Of a DNA stretch of 64,000 bases, positions 22,765-34,618 are shown piece by piece. Under the pieces are notes generated by a model. That model saw only the letters and a program-made list of their open reading frames with translations, did not search any database and was not told where the DNA came from. Where the stretch lies: the NCBI GenBank assembly GCA_036023115.1, contig JAYKKT010000061.1, forward strand, positions 10,492,501 through 10,556,500. Reading direction: 5' to 3'. The stretch's first letter is position 1. Each line of letters starts with the position of its first letter. Both the position numbers and the translations under genes were made by a program. This DNA is from Brasenia schreberi (lineage: Eukaryota > Streptophyta > Magnoliopsida > Nymphaeales > Cabombaceae).

Positions 22765-22990
22765 ATGATTTTTTCAATTCCAATAGTTTCCGATGTAAGT
22801 AACAACAAAGTCGGTGTGTTTCCATGTGAAACCATTTCTTTCCTCATGGTCAAGAAACAGAATAATTGAAGAAAGAACTTAGCATGTCATGAAGAAGCAC
22901 ACACAAATGCATGCACGAAACGCACATCAATTTACAGGCGAGCTTCCGTTAGCATTGGCTACGGAGAAGATATGGTTAAATATGAAATTT

Positions 22991-23414
22991 AATTTAGGGA
23001 TGGCAATGGAGCGGGATGCATGCGGCAGGTTTTTACTCCACCCTCACCTGCCCTAGAATCTTCTTTATTTGCCTGTCCCGCCCCGTGCGTCTTGGGGATC
23101 AAACCTGCATTTGCTCCTCACCGTTTTGTTACAATGCGGCCTCACCCTGCCCTGCCTCAACCTAAAAAAAATTTAACATTATATATTTTACATAAAATAA
23201 AAAAATCTTTTTAATAGTATTTATATTATTAAATTAAAGTTATAATGTATATATAGTTATATTTATATAAAATATATACCTATAGGCATATAAAATACAC
23301 AATATATATATATATACTTGGGCAGGTTGGGGCGGGTCTACCGCAAACCCACCCCCATGCAAGGCGGGTCGGAGCGGGGTACCCATGAGTAGAGTTCAAA
23401 TTGCCATCCCTAAC
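22991..23414. mobile_element. hAT-type MITE with 8-bp target duplication
   Basis: TGAAATTT occurs at 22983-22990 and 23415-23422, bracketing a 424-bp element. Its ends carry the inverted pair TTAGGGATGGCAA / TTGCCATCCCTAA. GC-rich arms (GCGGGT and ACCCGC words) flank an AT-rich core. No transposase is encoded. The 8-bp duplication and TAGGGATGGCAA end are characteristic of plant hAT non-autonomous elements. Confidence 0.9.
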
Positions 23415-23847
23415 TGAAATTTTTAGCTGGAGGCATTTGATTCCAAAGCATCTCTGTGTGTGTGTGTGTGTTGAAGATTTAGAAGCATGATACCTTACTG
23501 TAGATACTTGTTTCATGAATCCAACCATCGATTGCTAGTTCCAACTATCAAAATGCGTTTTCAGTTTATTTATTATATCTACAAAGCTTGACGCACCAGA
23601 GGATTTCAAATTATAAACAATGAACGATCAATTATATATGATCAGGATCTTAGTCCTTTGAAAATGACTCAACTATCACGTTCTGGGGTAAATTTAGTAC
23701 ATGAATGCAACAAACAAAGGATGTTAAACGTGATGCAATTCCCAAATTTATCTCACGGGTAGTTCGTTGTCACCCATATCTTACGTTGTAAAACTTTTTA
23801 CTTTTTAAATCTTCAATTATATATGTATACAGTAAGTATATCAAGTT

Positions 23848-23914
23848 GTGGCTCTAGTTTAGTGGTAAGAATTCTATCTTGTGACCATAGAGACCTGTGC
23901 TCGAATCCCAGTTT
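23848..23914 (+). pseudogene. tRNA-His(GTG)-derived sequence, pseudo-tRNA or SINE head
   Basis: It begins GTGGCTCTAGTTTAGTGG, keeps box A, an anticodon loop with GTG at 23881-23883, and box B GCTCGAATCCC, matching the layout of plant tRNA-His. The 3' half of the acceptor stem is lost: after CCCAG the sequence departs from the expected partner of GTGGCT, and the anticodon stem has a mismatch. It is not a functional tRNA; it may be the 5' head of a SINE extending to about 24030. Confidence 0.8.
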
Positions 23915-24280
23915 CTGTTAGTTATGTTTAGTCAATTTCAAGAGTGAGCACAGTATTTAATTGGCCTAAGTTTAATTTTGCTGGTAAGAGGCAATGCCAC
24001 TGCTATATGCTTCTCTAAACCTATAGAGTTGTGTTTTAGAATAAGGGTGTCACTCACGTAAGATCCTATAACATGCTAAAAACATCCGGCTAAATGTAAG
24101 GAGTCCTGTATGGTTGATGAAAATTTATGCCTAACCAAGTTCCAATTAAGATCCACAAAGATTCTTCTACAAAAATATTGGCCTTAAGATTACAAAACAA
24201 ACTGAAAGGACAATAGTCTTACAATGCTTGGAGCCACTAACGGCTTTAAGAGTGCCATTTCCTACGAATCCAAGATCATG

Positions 24281-24293
24281 GAATATATGTATG

Positions 24294-24336
<43 letters not shown>

Positions 24337-24346
24337 ACATATGTAC

Positions 24347-24396
<50 letters not shown>

Positions 24397-24415
24397 GCTC
24401 ACACACATATACATA
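24281..24415. repeat. TA/CA microsatellite
   Basis: Alternating TATG, TA and ACAC runs between the two unique parts of duplication unit one. Confidence 0.95.
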
Positions 24416-24699
24416 AAAGGGGGGTTGAGATATGAGCACCCAGTTCAATGCACATTAGGTTCATACCCAGAGCTTTCATCACCTTTTGCCATTTGAATGA
24501 CCCTTTATTGCCCTCAACCACCTTCTCCTACTACCTCCATCTATCACCAATGTCAAATATGGAAGTGGTTGTCACTCGTTGGATACGTCAGTGAGCAATT
24601 GATTTCGGTAGTTGTTCCTGTTCCTGACAACGGCTTTAAGAGTACCATTTCCTACGAATCCAAGATCATGGAATATATATATGTATATATATGTATGTA

Positions 24700-27375
24700 C
24701 AACAACAACAACAACAACTAAGCCTTTTCCCATACTAGACGGGGTCGGCTACATGGATTCTTTGTTTCCACAGATCCCTATCATGTGCCATGTTAGCAGT
24801 TAACTCCTAATAAGCTAGATCATTCTTTATTGTTTCTTTCCAACACTTTTGTGGTCGTCCTCTACCTCTTTTAATACTTTCTAAATTTAGTTTTTCTAAC
24901 CTTCTTACAGGTTCTTCTTTTGATCTTCTTTCTATATGTCCAAACTATCTTAAACGATGTTTTCTCATTTTATCCTCTATTGGTGCCACTCCTAATTTGT
25001 TTCTAATAACCTCATTATGTATACGGTCTTTTCTTGTATGACCACTCATCCATCTTAACATCTTCATTTATGTCACAGACATCTTTTGTACATGTTGATG
25101 ATTAACTGCCCAACACTCATAACCATAAAACATGACAGGCCTAATTGCTGCTCTATAATATTTACCTTTTAACTTTAATGGTATCTTCTTATCACAAAGA
25201 ATGTCTGATGCTCCTCTCCGTTTTAACCAACCAGCATTAATTCTATGCGTAACATCTCCATCAATTCTTCCATCACTCTGAAAATTGACCCTAGGTATTT
25301 AAAACTTTCCTTTTGGGTAATGCAATGTGAGCCAATTTTAATTTCTATGTCCTCTGAAGTAACCAAATGATCAAACTTACATTCCATATATTCTGTCTTT
25401 TTTCAACTAAGTCGGAGGCCTTTGCTTTCTAATGTTTCTCTCCATAGTTCCAATTTTCTATTAACTTTTTCCTTAGACTCCTCCACTAATACAATGTCAT
25501 TTGCAAATAACATACACCAAGGTACTTCATCTTGAATATGTTTTGTTAACTCATCCATCACCATTATAAATAAGTATGGACTTAAAGTTGATCCTTGATG
25601 TAACCCAATATTAACTTCAAAGAAGTCTATCGTTCCTTCATGAGTCCTCACACATGTTTTTGCACCATCATACATGTCTCTTATAAGGCTAATATATGTC
25701 AATGGGATACCTCTTTTTTCCAAAGTTCTCCAAAGAACCTCCCTCGGTACCCTATCATAAGCTTTTTCTAGATTAATAAATATCATGTGAAGGTCTTTCT
25801 TTTTTGCTCTAAAATGTTCCATAAGACGTTTCAAAAGGTGAATCGCTTCGATAGTAGATCTGCCTGGCATGAATCCAAATTGGTTCTCTGTTGTACTTGA
25901 TACTTGTCTTAACCTACGTTCGATAATTCTTTCCCATAATTTCATAATATAACTCATTAACTTGATACCTCGATAATTCACACAATTTTGAATGTCTCTC
26001 TTGTTCTTATATATGGGTATAAGTGTACTTGCTCTCCATTCCTCGGGCATCTTTTGGTTTTTCCATATTGCATTAAATAGTCTTGTGAGCCAAGTGATTC
26101 TTATTTCTCCTAGTATTTTCCAAACTTCTATAGGAATATTATCTGGTCCTACCGATTTACCACCCTTCATATGTTTAAGAGCCTATTTGACTTCATTCTT
26201 TTGAATACGTCGATAGAAATTGTGGTTTATATACTTTTCTGACTTGGCTAAATCTCCTAAACTAATACTAACATCTTTATTTTCATTAAAAAGATTATAA
26301 AAATAGTTTTTCTATCTATTTCTTATATCATTATTTGCCACTAGAATTTTTTCATCCTCATCTTTTATGCATCTTACATAATTAAGATCTTTAGTTTTCT
26401 TATCTCTAGCCCTAGCTATCCTAAAAATGTCTCTTTCACCTTCTTTTGAGTTAAGTTTTTTATATAAGTCCTCCCAAATCTTTGCTTTTGCTTCACTAAC
26501 GGCCTTTTTCGCTTCCTTCTTTGCTTTCTTATAAGCTTCTAAAGTTTCACTAGTTTTCTTAGCATAATGTAATTTGTAACATGCCCTCTTTGCCTTGATT
26601 TACTTCACTCCACCACCAAGCTTCTTTTTGTGCCGGTACACCTCCCTTAGATACCCCTAACACATCTTTCGCCACTTTCCTAATATGTATAGCCATATTG
26701 TTCCACATATCACAGGGTGTGCCAACATAATTCCAAACATCTCCTTGAAGGACTTTCTGTTTAAATATATATTCTTTCTCGCTTTTGAGGTTTTACCATT
26801 TAGTCCGAGTAGCGCGATGCACTCTTTTCTTCTTTGTCCATTTTTTTATTTGTAAATCCATAACTAAAAGTCGATGTTGGGTGGTTAAGCTTTCTCCTAG
26901 AATTACCTTACAATCTTTACAACACGCTCTATCTTTTTTTCTACAAATAAAGTAATCAATTTGTGTTTGTGATAAGCCACTCTTATAAGTAATTAAATGT
27001 TCATCTCATTTTTTGAAAATTGTATTGACTATAAAGAGATCAAATGCCATAGGAAAATTTTTTGCTACATTCGGGCGGCAATATAGCGGGACTAACTTTT
27101 TTACCCACACTCGTCCATGATGTGGGAACCCTCTCTGCAATTGATTCACTACATTCGGGCGAAAATGTAGTGGCCATTTCTTACTTCTTACTACATTCGA
27201 GCTCTGCAGCACATCGCTAGGTGGGGATGCCCCAAAGCAATGCTCATAATTTTTGTAATCCATGTTATAAAATCCGACAAAGTTTTACGCTGGCTGTCAG
27301 AAGCCTAACACAACCCTCCTTCTTTATCCGGGCTTGGTACCGGCAATGCAATGATGATTCCTTACATGGCGGAGT
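24700..27375 (-). mobile_element. RTE-type LINE (copy b), nearly complete but rearranged
   Basis: The 3' end is GGCTTAG followed by (TTG)n at the left. The minus strand encodes the RT domain (25403-26170), the C-terminal tail, and part of the endonuclease (FDLFIVNTIF near 27010-27040). The segment 27052-27270 replaces most of the endonuclease region with unrelated sequence. The next 60 bp resembles a LINE 5' leader, a tentative recollection. A 20-bp word is repeated on both sides (24680-24699 and 27376-27395), fitting a target duplication inside a microsatellite. Confidence 0.88.
25403..26170 (-). pseudogene. RTE LINE reverse transcriptase domain
   Basis: 255 open codons: [78 protein letters not shown]. 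The catalytic box reads FANDIVLV where F-A-D-D is expected, so one metal-binding Asp is Asn. The ORF is interrupted on both sides by stops. Confidence 0.93.
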
Positions 27376-27490
27376 TATGTATATATATGTATGTATGTAT
27401 ATATATATATGTATGTATATATATACATACTACACACATACACATACATACACACACACACACACACATATACATATATATATATATATA
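27376..27490. repeat. TATG/CA microsatellite
   Basis: TA, GTAT and CACA units; the continuation of the microsatellite of duplication unit two after the LINE. Confidence 0.93.
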
Positions 27491-27703
27491 AAAAGAGGGG
27501 TTGAGATATGTGCACCCAGTTCAATGCACATTAGGTTCATACCCAGAGCTTTCATCACCTTTTGCCATTTGAATGACCCTTTATTGCCCTCAACCACCTT
27601 CTCCTACTACCTCCATCTATCACCAATGTCAAATATCGAAGTGGTTGTCACTCGTTGGATACGTCAGTGAGCAATTGCTTTCGGTAGTTGTTCATGTTGC
27701 TGA

Positions 27704-28899
27704 CTCATCTCGCTTTCATTAAGGCTCAGGTGCTTAAATTTGGGTCCAAAATTAATTGGCTCATTAACCATTGAAAAAGCTGTAGGATTACATACATAAA
27801 TAGGTAATATGCAATAGTATATAAAGCAAGCAAAAGAAAACAGAAATCAATAAACCACTTTTATAATTGAGTCGTCCTTACAAACTTACCTTAGAGAAAT
27901 TAGTGTCCCACTATTAAGTACGTATGAGTACCAAAGGATCCATAGTGAAAGCACATGTACCTGGACTATGACGGCCTTCAACCATGTCTCAATTGCTTAG
28001 CTAGTCGATGAAAAGACAATCACTACAAAAGAGAAAACATAGAGAATAGAGAGAGAGAGTATGGGCAATAACTTTTGAATAGGAAGCTCTAATCTCACTT
28101 TATAAGTAAAATTATGGATCAGATCCAAATGATCCACCTTTTCACCCACAACCATTTTTCGTGTGTAGGAACCATTTGACTGTTGGATCAAAACTTTTTC
28201 GTGCAAAAAGATAGATTAAAGATAATTTCCAAACTTGAGCCTTCAACCTGGCCTGACCTAGCGTACATGCATCCACGAGTGTGCTCATCCATGTCCTCCC
28301 TAGGCTCATGAGCTATCATTTATATAAAGACATGTGTGATTCTTCTACCTATCAATACGAGACTAAACTTTGTCTCTTGATTTTCTAAAACACATGTTCT
28401 CACCCATATCCAACTTTCACATTTTAGGACTTCCACAATTATCAAAGATCTATCAAATAATCACTTAATTGGAAATAAAAAAGTATGTACTGCTAGCATT
28501 ATGTCCTAAGACTCGATTCCATTTATAGAATAATCTCTTACTAACTTACAATCATGATACTTCAGATTTACAAGACACAGACACACAAATACTATAAATA
28601 TCACATATTATTAAGTGTCATCATATCCATCAACCACCTTGTTATTACCATATTGAACATATTTAATAGAATCTCCACTCAATTAGGTTGGATTGCCATA
28701 GCTTGTGAATATCTCATGTGTTTTAGTTTCATTCCCAACTTAGTTTTCTCAACTAAGACTAATGCTAAGCCACTAATCAAAGGATCACCAACCACGCTCG
28801 TAGGACAAGTTACCCCATATCCTCTTATAATCTTAACAAGTGATAATGAAAATGGAATGCCAGAATTTTTCGAGTTTCCAATTCAACACAGTAAAAGTA
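27704..28899. other. Intergenic, no gene seen
   Basis: AT-rich. An open stretch at 28554-28967 shows no recognisable motif and may be a degraded 5' part of the copia element that follows. Confidence 0.35.
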
Positions 28900-31073
28900 C
28901 CTCAAAAATAAGAGAAGGAAAGGAAATATGTATTCTAGTTTCGTCTCCTGCCACCTTGTGTGCATAAAACCATCCTTTGTCAAACATGCATATGCGAAGA
29001 TAAGGTGTTCGATAAAACCACAGATATCTTTAAAGCCTCGTTTTGATAGATCCTTAAAAAGTATTTTCATTGGATATCCAAAATGTTATAAAGGATATAT
29101 GTTTTATCACAAGGACCATAGATTAATAGTAAGCTGAGATTTTGAATTCTTAGAAGAAACTAAGAATGACATCTTTGAAAACGATGATGAATATATTGAT
29201 GATCTAGTGGACCTAGATCCATCATCATTTGAACTCATGGATTATGATCCAAATGATTTTTCGGAACAAACTCAAGCTTTAAGTGAATATAAAAGACTTA
29301 CGGTCATACCATCGACTATCACACTTACCTTAAATATGAAGTGTGCAATTCAACGGATTTAGATAAGTTGATCGATAACTTAACATATCAACAACCTATT
29401 AACTCATGTGATTCTTCAAATTAGGAAAAGGCCATGGATGAGAAAATTGAATCCATTGAGAAAAACAAGGTCTGTGAATTGAGTGATTTACAAGAAAGGA
29501 AAATCATTTGCTGCAAATGGTTTCTAAAAAAGGAAATATAGAGTTGATGGATCTATCAATAAGCTAAATGCAAGATTGGTTGTAATGAGATTCTCGCAAA
29601 AAGAGGAGATAAATTATGTTACACATATTCTCTTGTTGAAAAATTCACATTCATTAAGATAATTCTAGTAATTTCAGCATATTATGTTTTGATTAAATCA
29701 ATTAGATGTAAAAATTGTTTTTTAAATGATGATTTAGATTAAATAATATATACAATAACTAAAATGGTACATTGTTAAAGGCAAAGAAGATAAAATATAT
29801 AAGTTGAAAAATCTTTATATGGCATTAAACAATCACCTCGTTAATGGTATTTGACTTTTCAAAATTTAATAATTGAACTTGGGTTTGTGGTTAATGAAAT
29901 TGACCACTGTGTATAGGTTTGGAAAAGTGAGAGCCACTTTGTCATTCTATCGTTGTATGTAGATGACATCTTGTTGATCAGAAATGATAATGACATGATA
30001 TATGGGAGAGACATCCTATATTTTGGGAATAAAGATTTCTCGTGATAGAGAATATAAACTCTTATGTTTAAGTCAAGAGATATATATAATATATTTTTAA
30101 GAAATTTAAAATCGATGAGTGTAAACCTTTAACTACACTCATTATAAAAGGGGTCAAACTCAGGAAGGCTGATTGTCATAGTGGAGAGATAACAAGCCTA
30201 ATGTTCCTTATGCAGAAGTTGTAGCAGTTTTAATGTATGCTATATCGTGTATAAGACCTGATATCAGTTTTGTTGTTGGTATTGTGAGTAGATATCAAAG
30301 TAATCCTAGTTGATATCATTGGATAACTGTGAAAAAGATTTTAAGATATCTTAAAGCAACAAAAGACCTGAAACTGTGTTTTCAAGCAAATGAACTAAAA
30401 GCGGTAGAATACTGAGATGTTGTCTTTGTTAAGATGACAACAAATCAACCTACGGACAAATATTTTTATTTGGAGGTGGTGTTGTTTTTTAGGCTTGTAA
30501 GAAACAAGATTGTGTAGTATTGCATACGCAAAAAGTAGAGTATGTTGCTTGCAGTAAGAGTGCAATGAGTGTTGTTTGGATACACCGCTTCATATGTGAT
30601 TTGAAGTTAGATATAATCAACGAGCCTGCTGTCATTTATTGCGACAACAGTGAGGCAATTACTTTTATTAAAAGTGAAGATAATAGCTCCAGAAGCATAT
30701 AAACAATGGTTAAATACCACTATGTTTATGATATGGTTAAAAGAAATGAGATATCTATATCTTATACGTTGAATAATGATATGTTGGTTGATCTCTTGAC
30801 TAAAGGCTTAATATATGATCTTTTCTCAAAGCATGTTATGAACATGGGGCTTGAGATTTGTTTATAGTTTACTTAGTGCATTAAATTACACTATGATGAT
30901 TATTGTGTAGGGAATGACGTATTAGATATGAAAAACCACACAATAGGTGTATATTACAATTGCACTTGTAATTTTAGAGGACACAACTTGAGAAAACCTA
31001 CAAAAAGTGGAAGGTAAAACCAGTGTGTCTGTCACAATAGTTTGACGCAATTGACTAAGTGGGGATGTAATGT
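28900..31073 (+). mobile_element. Decayed Ty1/copia retrotransposon (integrase C-end, RT, RNase H)
   Basis: Ordered copia landmarks on the + strand: RFDRSLKSIFIGYPKCYKGY (about 29040-29100, integrase C-terminal), EKAMDEKIESIEKNK then KWFLKKE and SLVEKFTFIKIILVISAYY (RT), YAISCIRPDISFVVGIVSRY and KKILRYLKATKDL (30240-30370). The RNase H part is HTQKVEYVACSKSAMSVVWI (30520-30700), and the end is MLVDLLTKGL. Stops and frameshifts are frequent. Gag and a 5' LTR were not found, so it is probably 5'-truncated. Confidence 0.9.
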
Positions 31074-31350
31074 AAAGTTGGCCATTTTCGATAAGGAATC
31101 CATGGAAAACGGTCCTCTATTCCATGGATGCGTTGCCTATTTCAAAATAAAAAAGGGTTAACCGTTTTCTTAACCCATACGTTATACCTTTCACGGATAA
31201 TGGTTAGGCTTGTAACGAAAAGCCCATAATGATAAGACGGCAAAGATGAAGCCAAATTATAATGAAAGTTTTTCTATTATAAATATTACAATAATGAAAG
31301 AAATAATACACAAGTGAGAAATTGAAAAACATTTCAGTGAGGAAACCTTT
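31064..31350 (+). repeat. Probable 3' LTR of the + strand copia element
   Basis: A purine tract AAGTGGGGA ends just before TGTAATGTAAAG, the expected junction of polypurine tract and LTR. Without a second copy in the window the right edge cannot be fixed; the end given is a guess. Confidence 0.5.
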
Positions 31351-31942
31351 TGTGGGAAACTGGAGAAATCATCCTCTCTTCTCCCTCTTCTCTTTCCGCT
31401 GTGCAACTGCTTCAAGGATTTCTGGCGAGGATCCTGCCCGAGGAGTCCATCAAAGCCAGCTTACTTAGTTCATTAGCGTTCGGTTTTGACCTAACAAACC
31501 GAGAACGAGCCGACTCATTTAGTTGCTTGTTAAAGGTAAAACCTAAATGGCTTTACTATATGATTTTCCGTCAGCTAAAATTTAACATTTTCCTGATTAT
31601 AGAGTCCGATTATTTTATTGGATACGTGAAACCTTTGATAGTTTCACCGTGTACTTTAGTCCAATTAGTTAGACATGGTCGGTTACCGCGAACCAGGAAC
31701 CCTAACTGTAACCAAACCAGCCCACTTAGCTTCGGTTCTGGTTCCATGGATGCTGGTTTAGGGTCGACTTTCAAGGCGGTTCTTGATTCAATTCCAGTTT
31801 GGTTTGGTTCTAGTTCTGGTTCGATAGTTTGGTTTGGGTTCTGGTTTGATTTAATTTAGTTGAAATTTATGAAAAGATCTATGACGGAAAATTGAAGTGG
31901 AAGCAATGCTCATGGCAACAATTCTACCGATTCTGGTGCCTT
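31351..31942. other. No gene seen; GGTTC-rich stretch
   Basis: 31672-31860 begins TTAGACATGGTCGGTTACC, like the left end of the MITE at 22521, and is full of GGTTCTGGTT words. It is probably a diverged or truncated relative of that MITE. Confidence 0.5.
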
Positions 31943-32062
31943 TTTTTCTACAAAGGGAGGCCGAAGCCTAATAAAGACACATGTATCCCTCGGGAATTGA
32001 ATTCGCCACCAGCAGCAACGGTGTCAACGCTTCCTGCCGGTTGAGCTAATGCTCTGGGTTCC
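31943..32062 (-). mobile_element. tRNA-derived SINE, same family as 20608
   Basis: The minus strand has the head GAACCCAGAGCATTAGCTCA, then ACCGGCAGG, a weakened box B (GAATTCAATTCCC) and the tail TTAGGCTTCGGCCTCCC followed by an A-rich end. Confidence 0.85.
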
Positions 32063-32854
32063 TAGTGTTGTTCTCGGGCAGGCAGAACCATCAAAAAGCC
32101 AAAGAGGTCCCCAGTGTGGCTACGGCTACCGTTTATAGTTCCGTTCAAGCCACGGATTGACTGAACAGAGCGACCCCAAGTGTTCATGTTCAGTTCGAAC
32201 GGTTTAAATGGCCTGTACACCACAAACCGAATACCGGTGGCACAAGCCAGTTAAGTATTTCTGAAAAATTTATCTCTAAAAATCATTTTGTGATTCTAAC
32301 ATATATGTATATATTTGTGCTGTGTGTGTGAAAACTAGACCCAATGAACCTTCATTATATATATTGGACATGACTGTTATTTGAAAAATTATAAAGGTGT
32401 TTAAAAGAGTATAAAAGATAATCTTATTATATTCATACTATCAAAAAATAAATAGAATGTACTAATAGCACACTTTCTTTGTTTCTCTCTCACTCTATAA
32501 TCAACGTTGGAGATGTAAGTTAAAAATACCATTAAAATTTTGTACTTTGCTTACTTTATTACCTTAATATTAAAGATGAAACCTTTAGATGATAAGCATG
32601 ATTTGATCATGAATTTGATCATTTGCTATATCTTATATATAATGAGAACATAGTTCATGTTTAAATTCACTTAAAGATCTCCAGGTTCGATCAACATTGT
32701 TAATGATAGATATTTAAATTTAAAATGCATTTATGTAAAGCACAAAAAAATATTACTTATAATTTTTGCTTTATAAGTTTAAATCTCTATCATTGATCAT
32801 ACTGATTGAGAGAAGATCTTAAATCTTTATATGAATTTGAGTATGGATAGGTGA
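32063..32854. other. Intergenic, no gene seen
   Basis: AT-rich DNA with no coding motif recognised. Confidence 0.4.
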
Positions 32855-33312
<458 letters not shown>

Positions 33313-33725
33313 TCAGATCAATTCAAGCATTAAGTAATCCTGCTACTGGAAACCAAACCCAGTCACAGTGGTTACTTCCCAATTCATTTGGATTGGATTG
33401 GGTCAAGCCAATATTGCCATCCGTACACAACATACACACCCCTGGCCCCATTGATACCCAATCCATCACCCAAGCTGTCTCAGATACTTTCTACCTAACC
33501 CTGACTCCAATTGGTTTCGTTCTTCACTCAAGCTAAATTGAGTGTGTGTGGAACTAAATATACAACGAAGTAGGTACGGGCTATTCTGGAAGTCCTTTCC
33601 GAATCAGATTTGGGTTTCAAACCCTGATACCCGTGAGGTCGGTACGGGCTATTCTATACCCTTTTCTTATATGTTGGGCAGGTCTCATTGAGGGACAAAC
33701 CCGCCCAGCCCAGCACCCAGCCATT
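33313..33725. other. Intergenic, no gene seen
   Basis: Contains GGTACGGGCTATTCT twice (about 33576 and 33642), 66 bp apart, and no coding motif. Confidence 0.45.
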
Positions 33726-34618
33726 TTATCTCTTCTCCTTCGATCGTTCTTCATAACACTCTCTCGTAGGTATTCTTTTTTTGTTTTTTCAATTCTCGTT
33801 TTCCAATGAATTTCCATATCATGATCGATATTGATCTTAATTTAATTGAGATTGATTTTAATCGCTAGTTAGCTTAGTTAAGCTGAGCCTAGAACGAACC
33901 GAATAAGATGAGCTGAACATGAGCTGCTTCTTGAAGTTGAGAATATAACTCTTAACATGCGACTTCCGTTAGAACATTGAGTTTCCTGGCCTGTGAAGGC
34001 CGCGCTGGGGCTTGATCAAGCTTCATTTCGAATACTTATTTTGTTTGATCTGGTTTTGGTCTCATGCTGGACCAACTTCGAAAAGAATTGGCTTCGCCCA
34101 ACCAGCTGGTTAGTTAACTTTAGTATTTTTCTATTTTTAATTTTCTATATAGGATAATAACTTCAGGAACTGTTCTTTATTGGTTTCAATACGTTTTTGC
34201 AGTCTGTACTTTATTGGAAGGTGGTTGATTGAGCCAAATCTACTCGAGAGGTTTCTTTTGATGCATTTTTATATGTTTTAATAAATAATGCTGCTAGATT
34301 TTGCTTGACAATATGAACTCTCTAACTCTTTGATTAGATGTTCAAAATTCAATCATAAAAAGTACAAAAGTATGTTTTGAACTTTTTGTTTTTTAAAAAG
34401 TTATTTTCATTTTTTCTATTTGAATTTAGATTGTTCGATAAAAAAATTTGACAGAAGAGTCTAACAAAAGTCTCTCTCTCTCTCTCTATGTATATATATA
34501 GAGTATTAACTGTATAAAATTTAAATTACATGATCTTGTTAAAATGTTTTCACCGTTCAACCTTTGAGATTAAGAGATGATATTTGAATTATTTTATTTT
34601 TAATATATCATCTACATA

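Larger units (their letters stand above)
24238..27703. repeat. Tandem duplication of about 390 bp, second copy split by a LINE
   Basis: Unit one runs GGCTTTAAGAG (24240), a TA/CA microsatellite, then about 225 bp (24400-24627). Unit two restarts with the same GGCTTTAAGAG at about 24632, and its microsatellite is interrupted by the LINE at 24700-27375. It then resumes with the same 220-bp block (27483-27702). The two unit ends differ by only a few bases. Confidence 0.88.

Noticed and set aside
23848..23914. Functional tRNA-His gene
   Set aside because: The 3' acceptor strand does not pair with GTGGCTC, and there is an anticodon-stem mismatch; at best a pseudogene or SINE head.
25992..26204. 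+ strand ORF of 70 codons opposite the LINE RT
   Set aside because: It is the antisense shadow of the conserved minus-strand RT.
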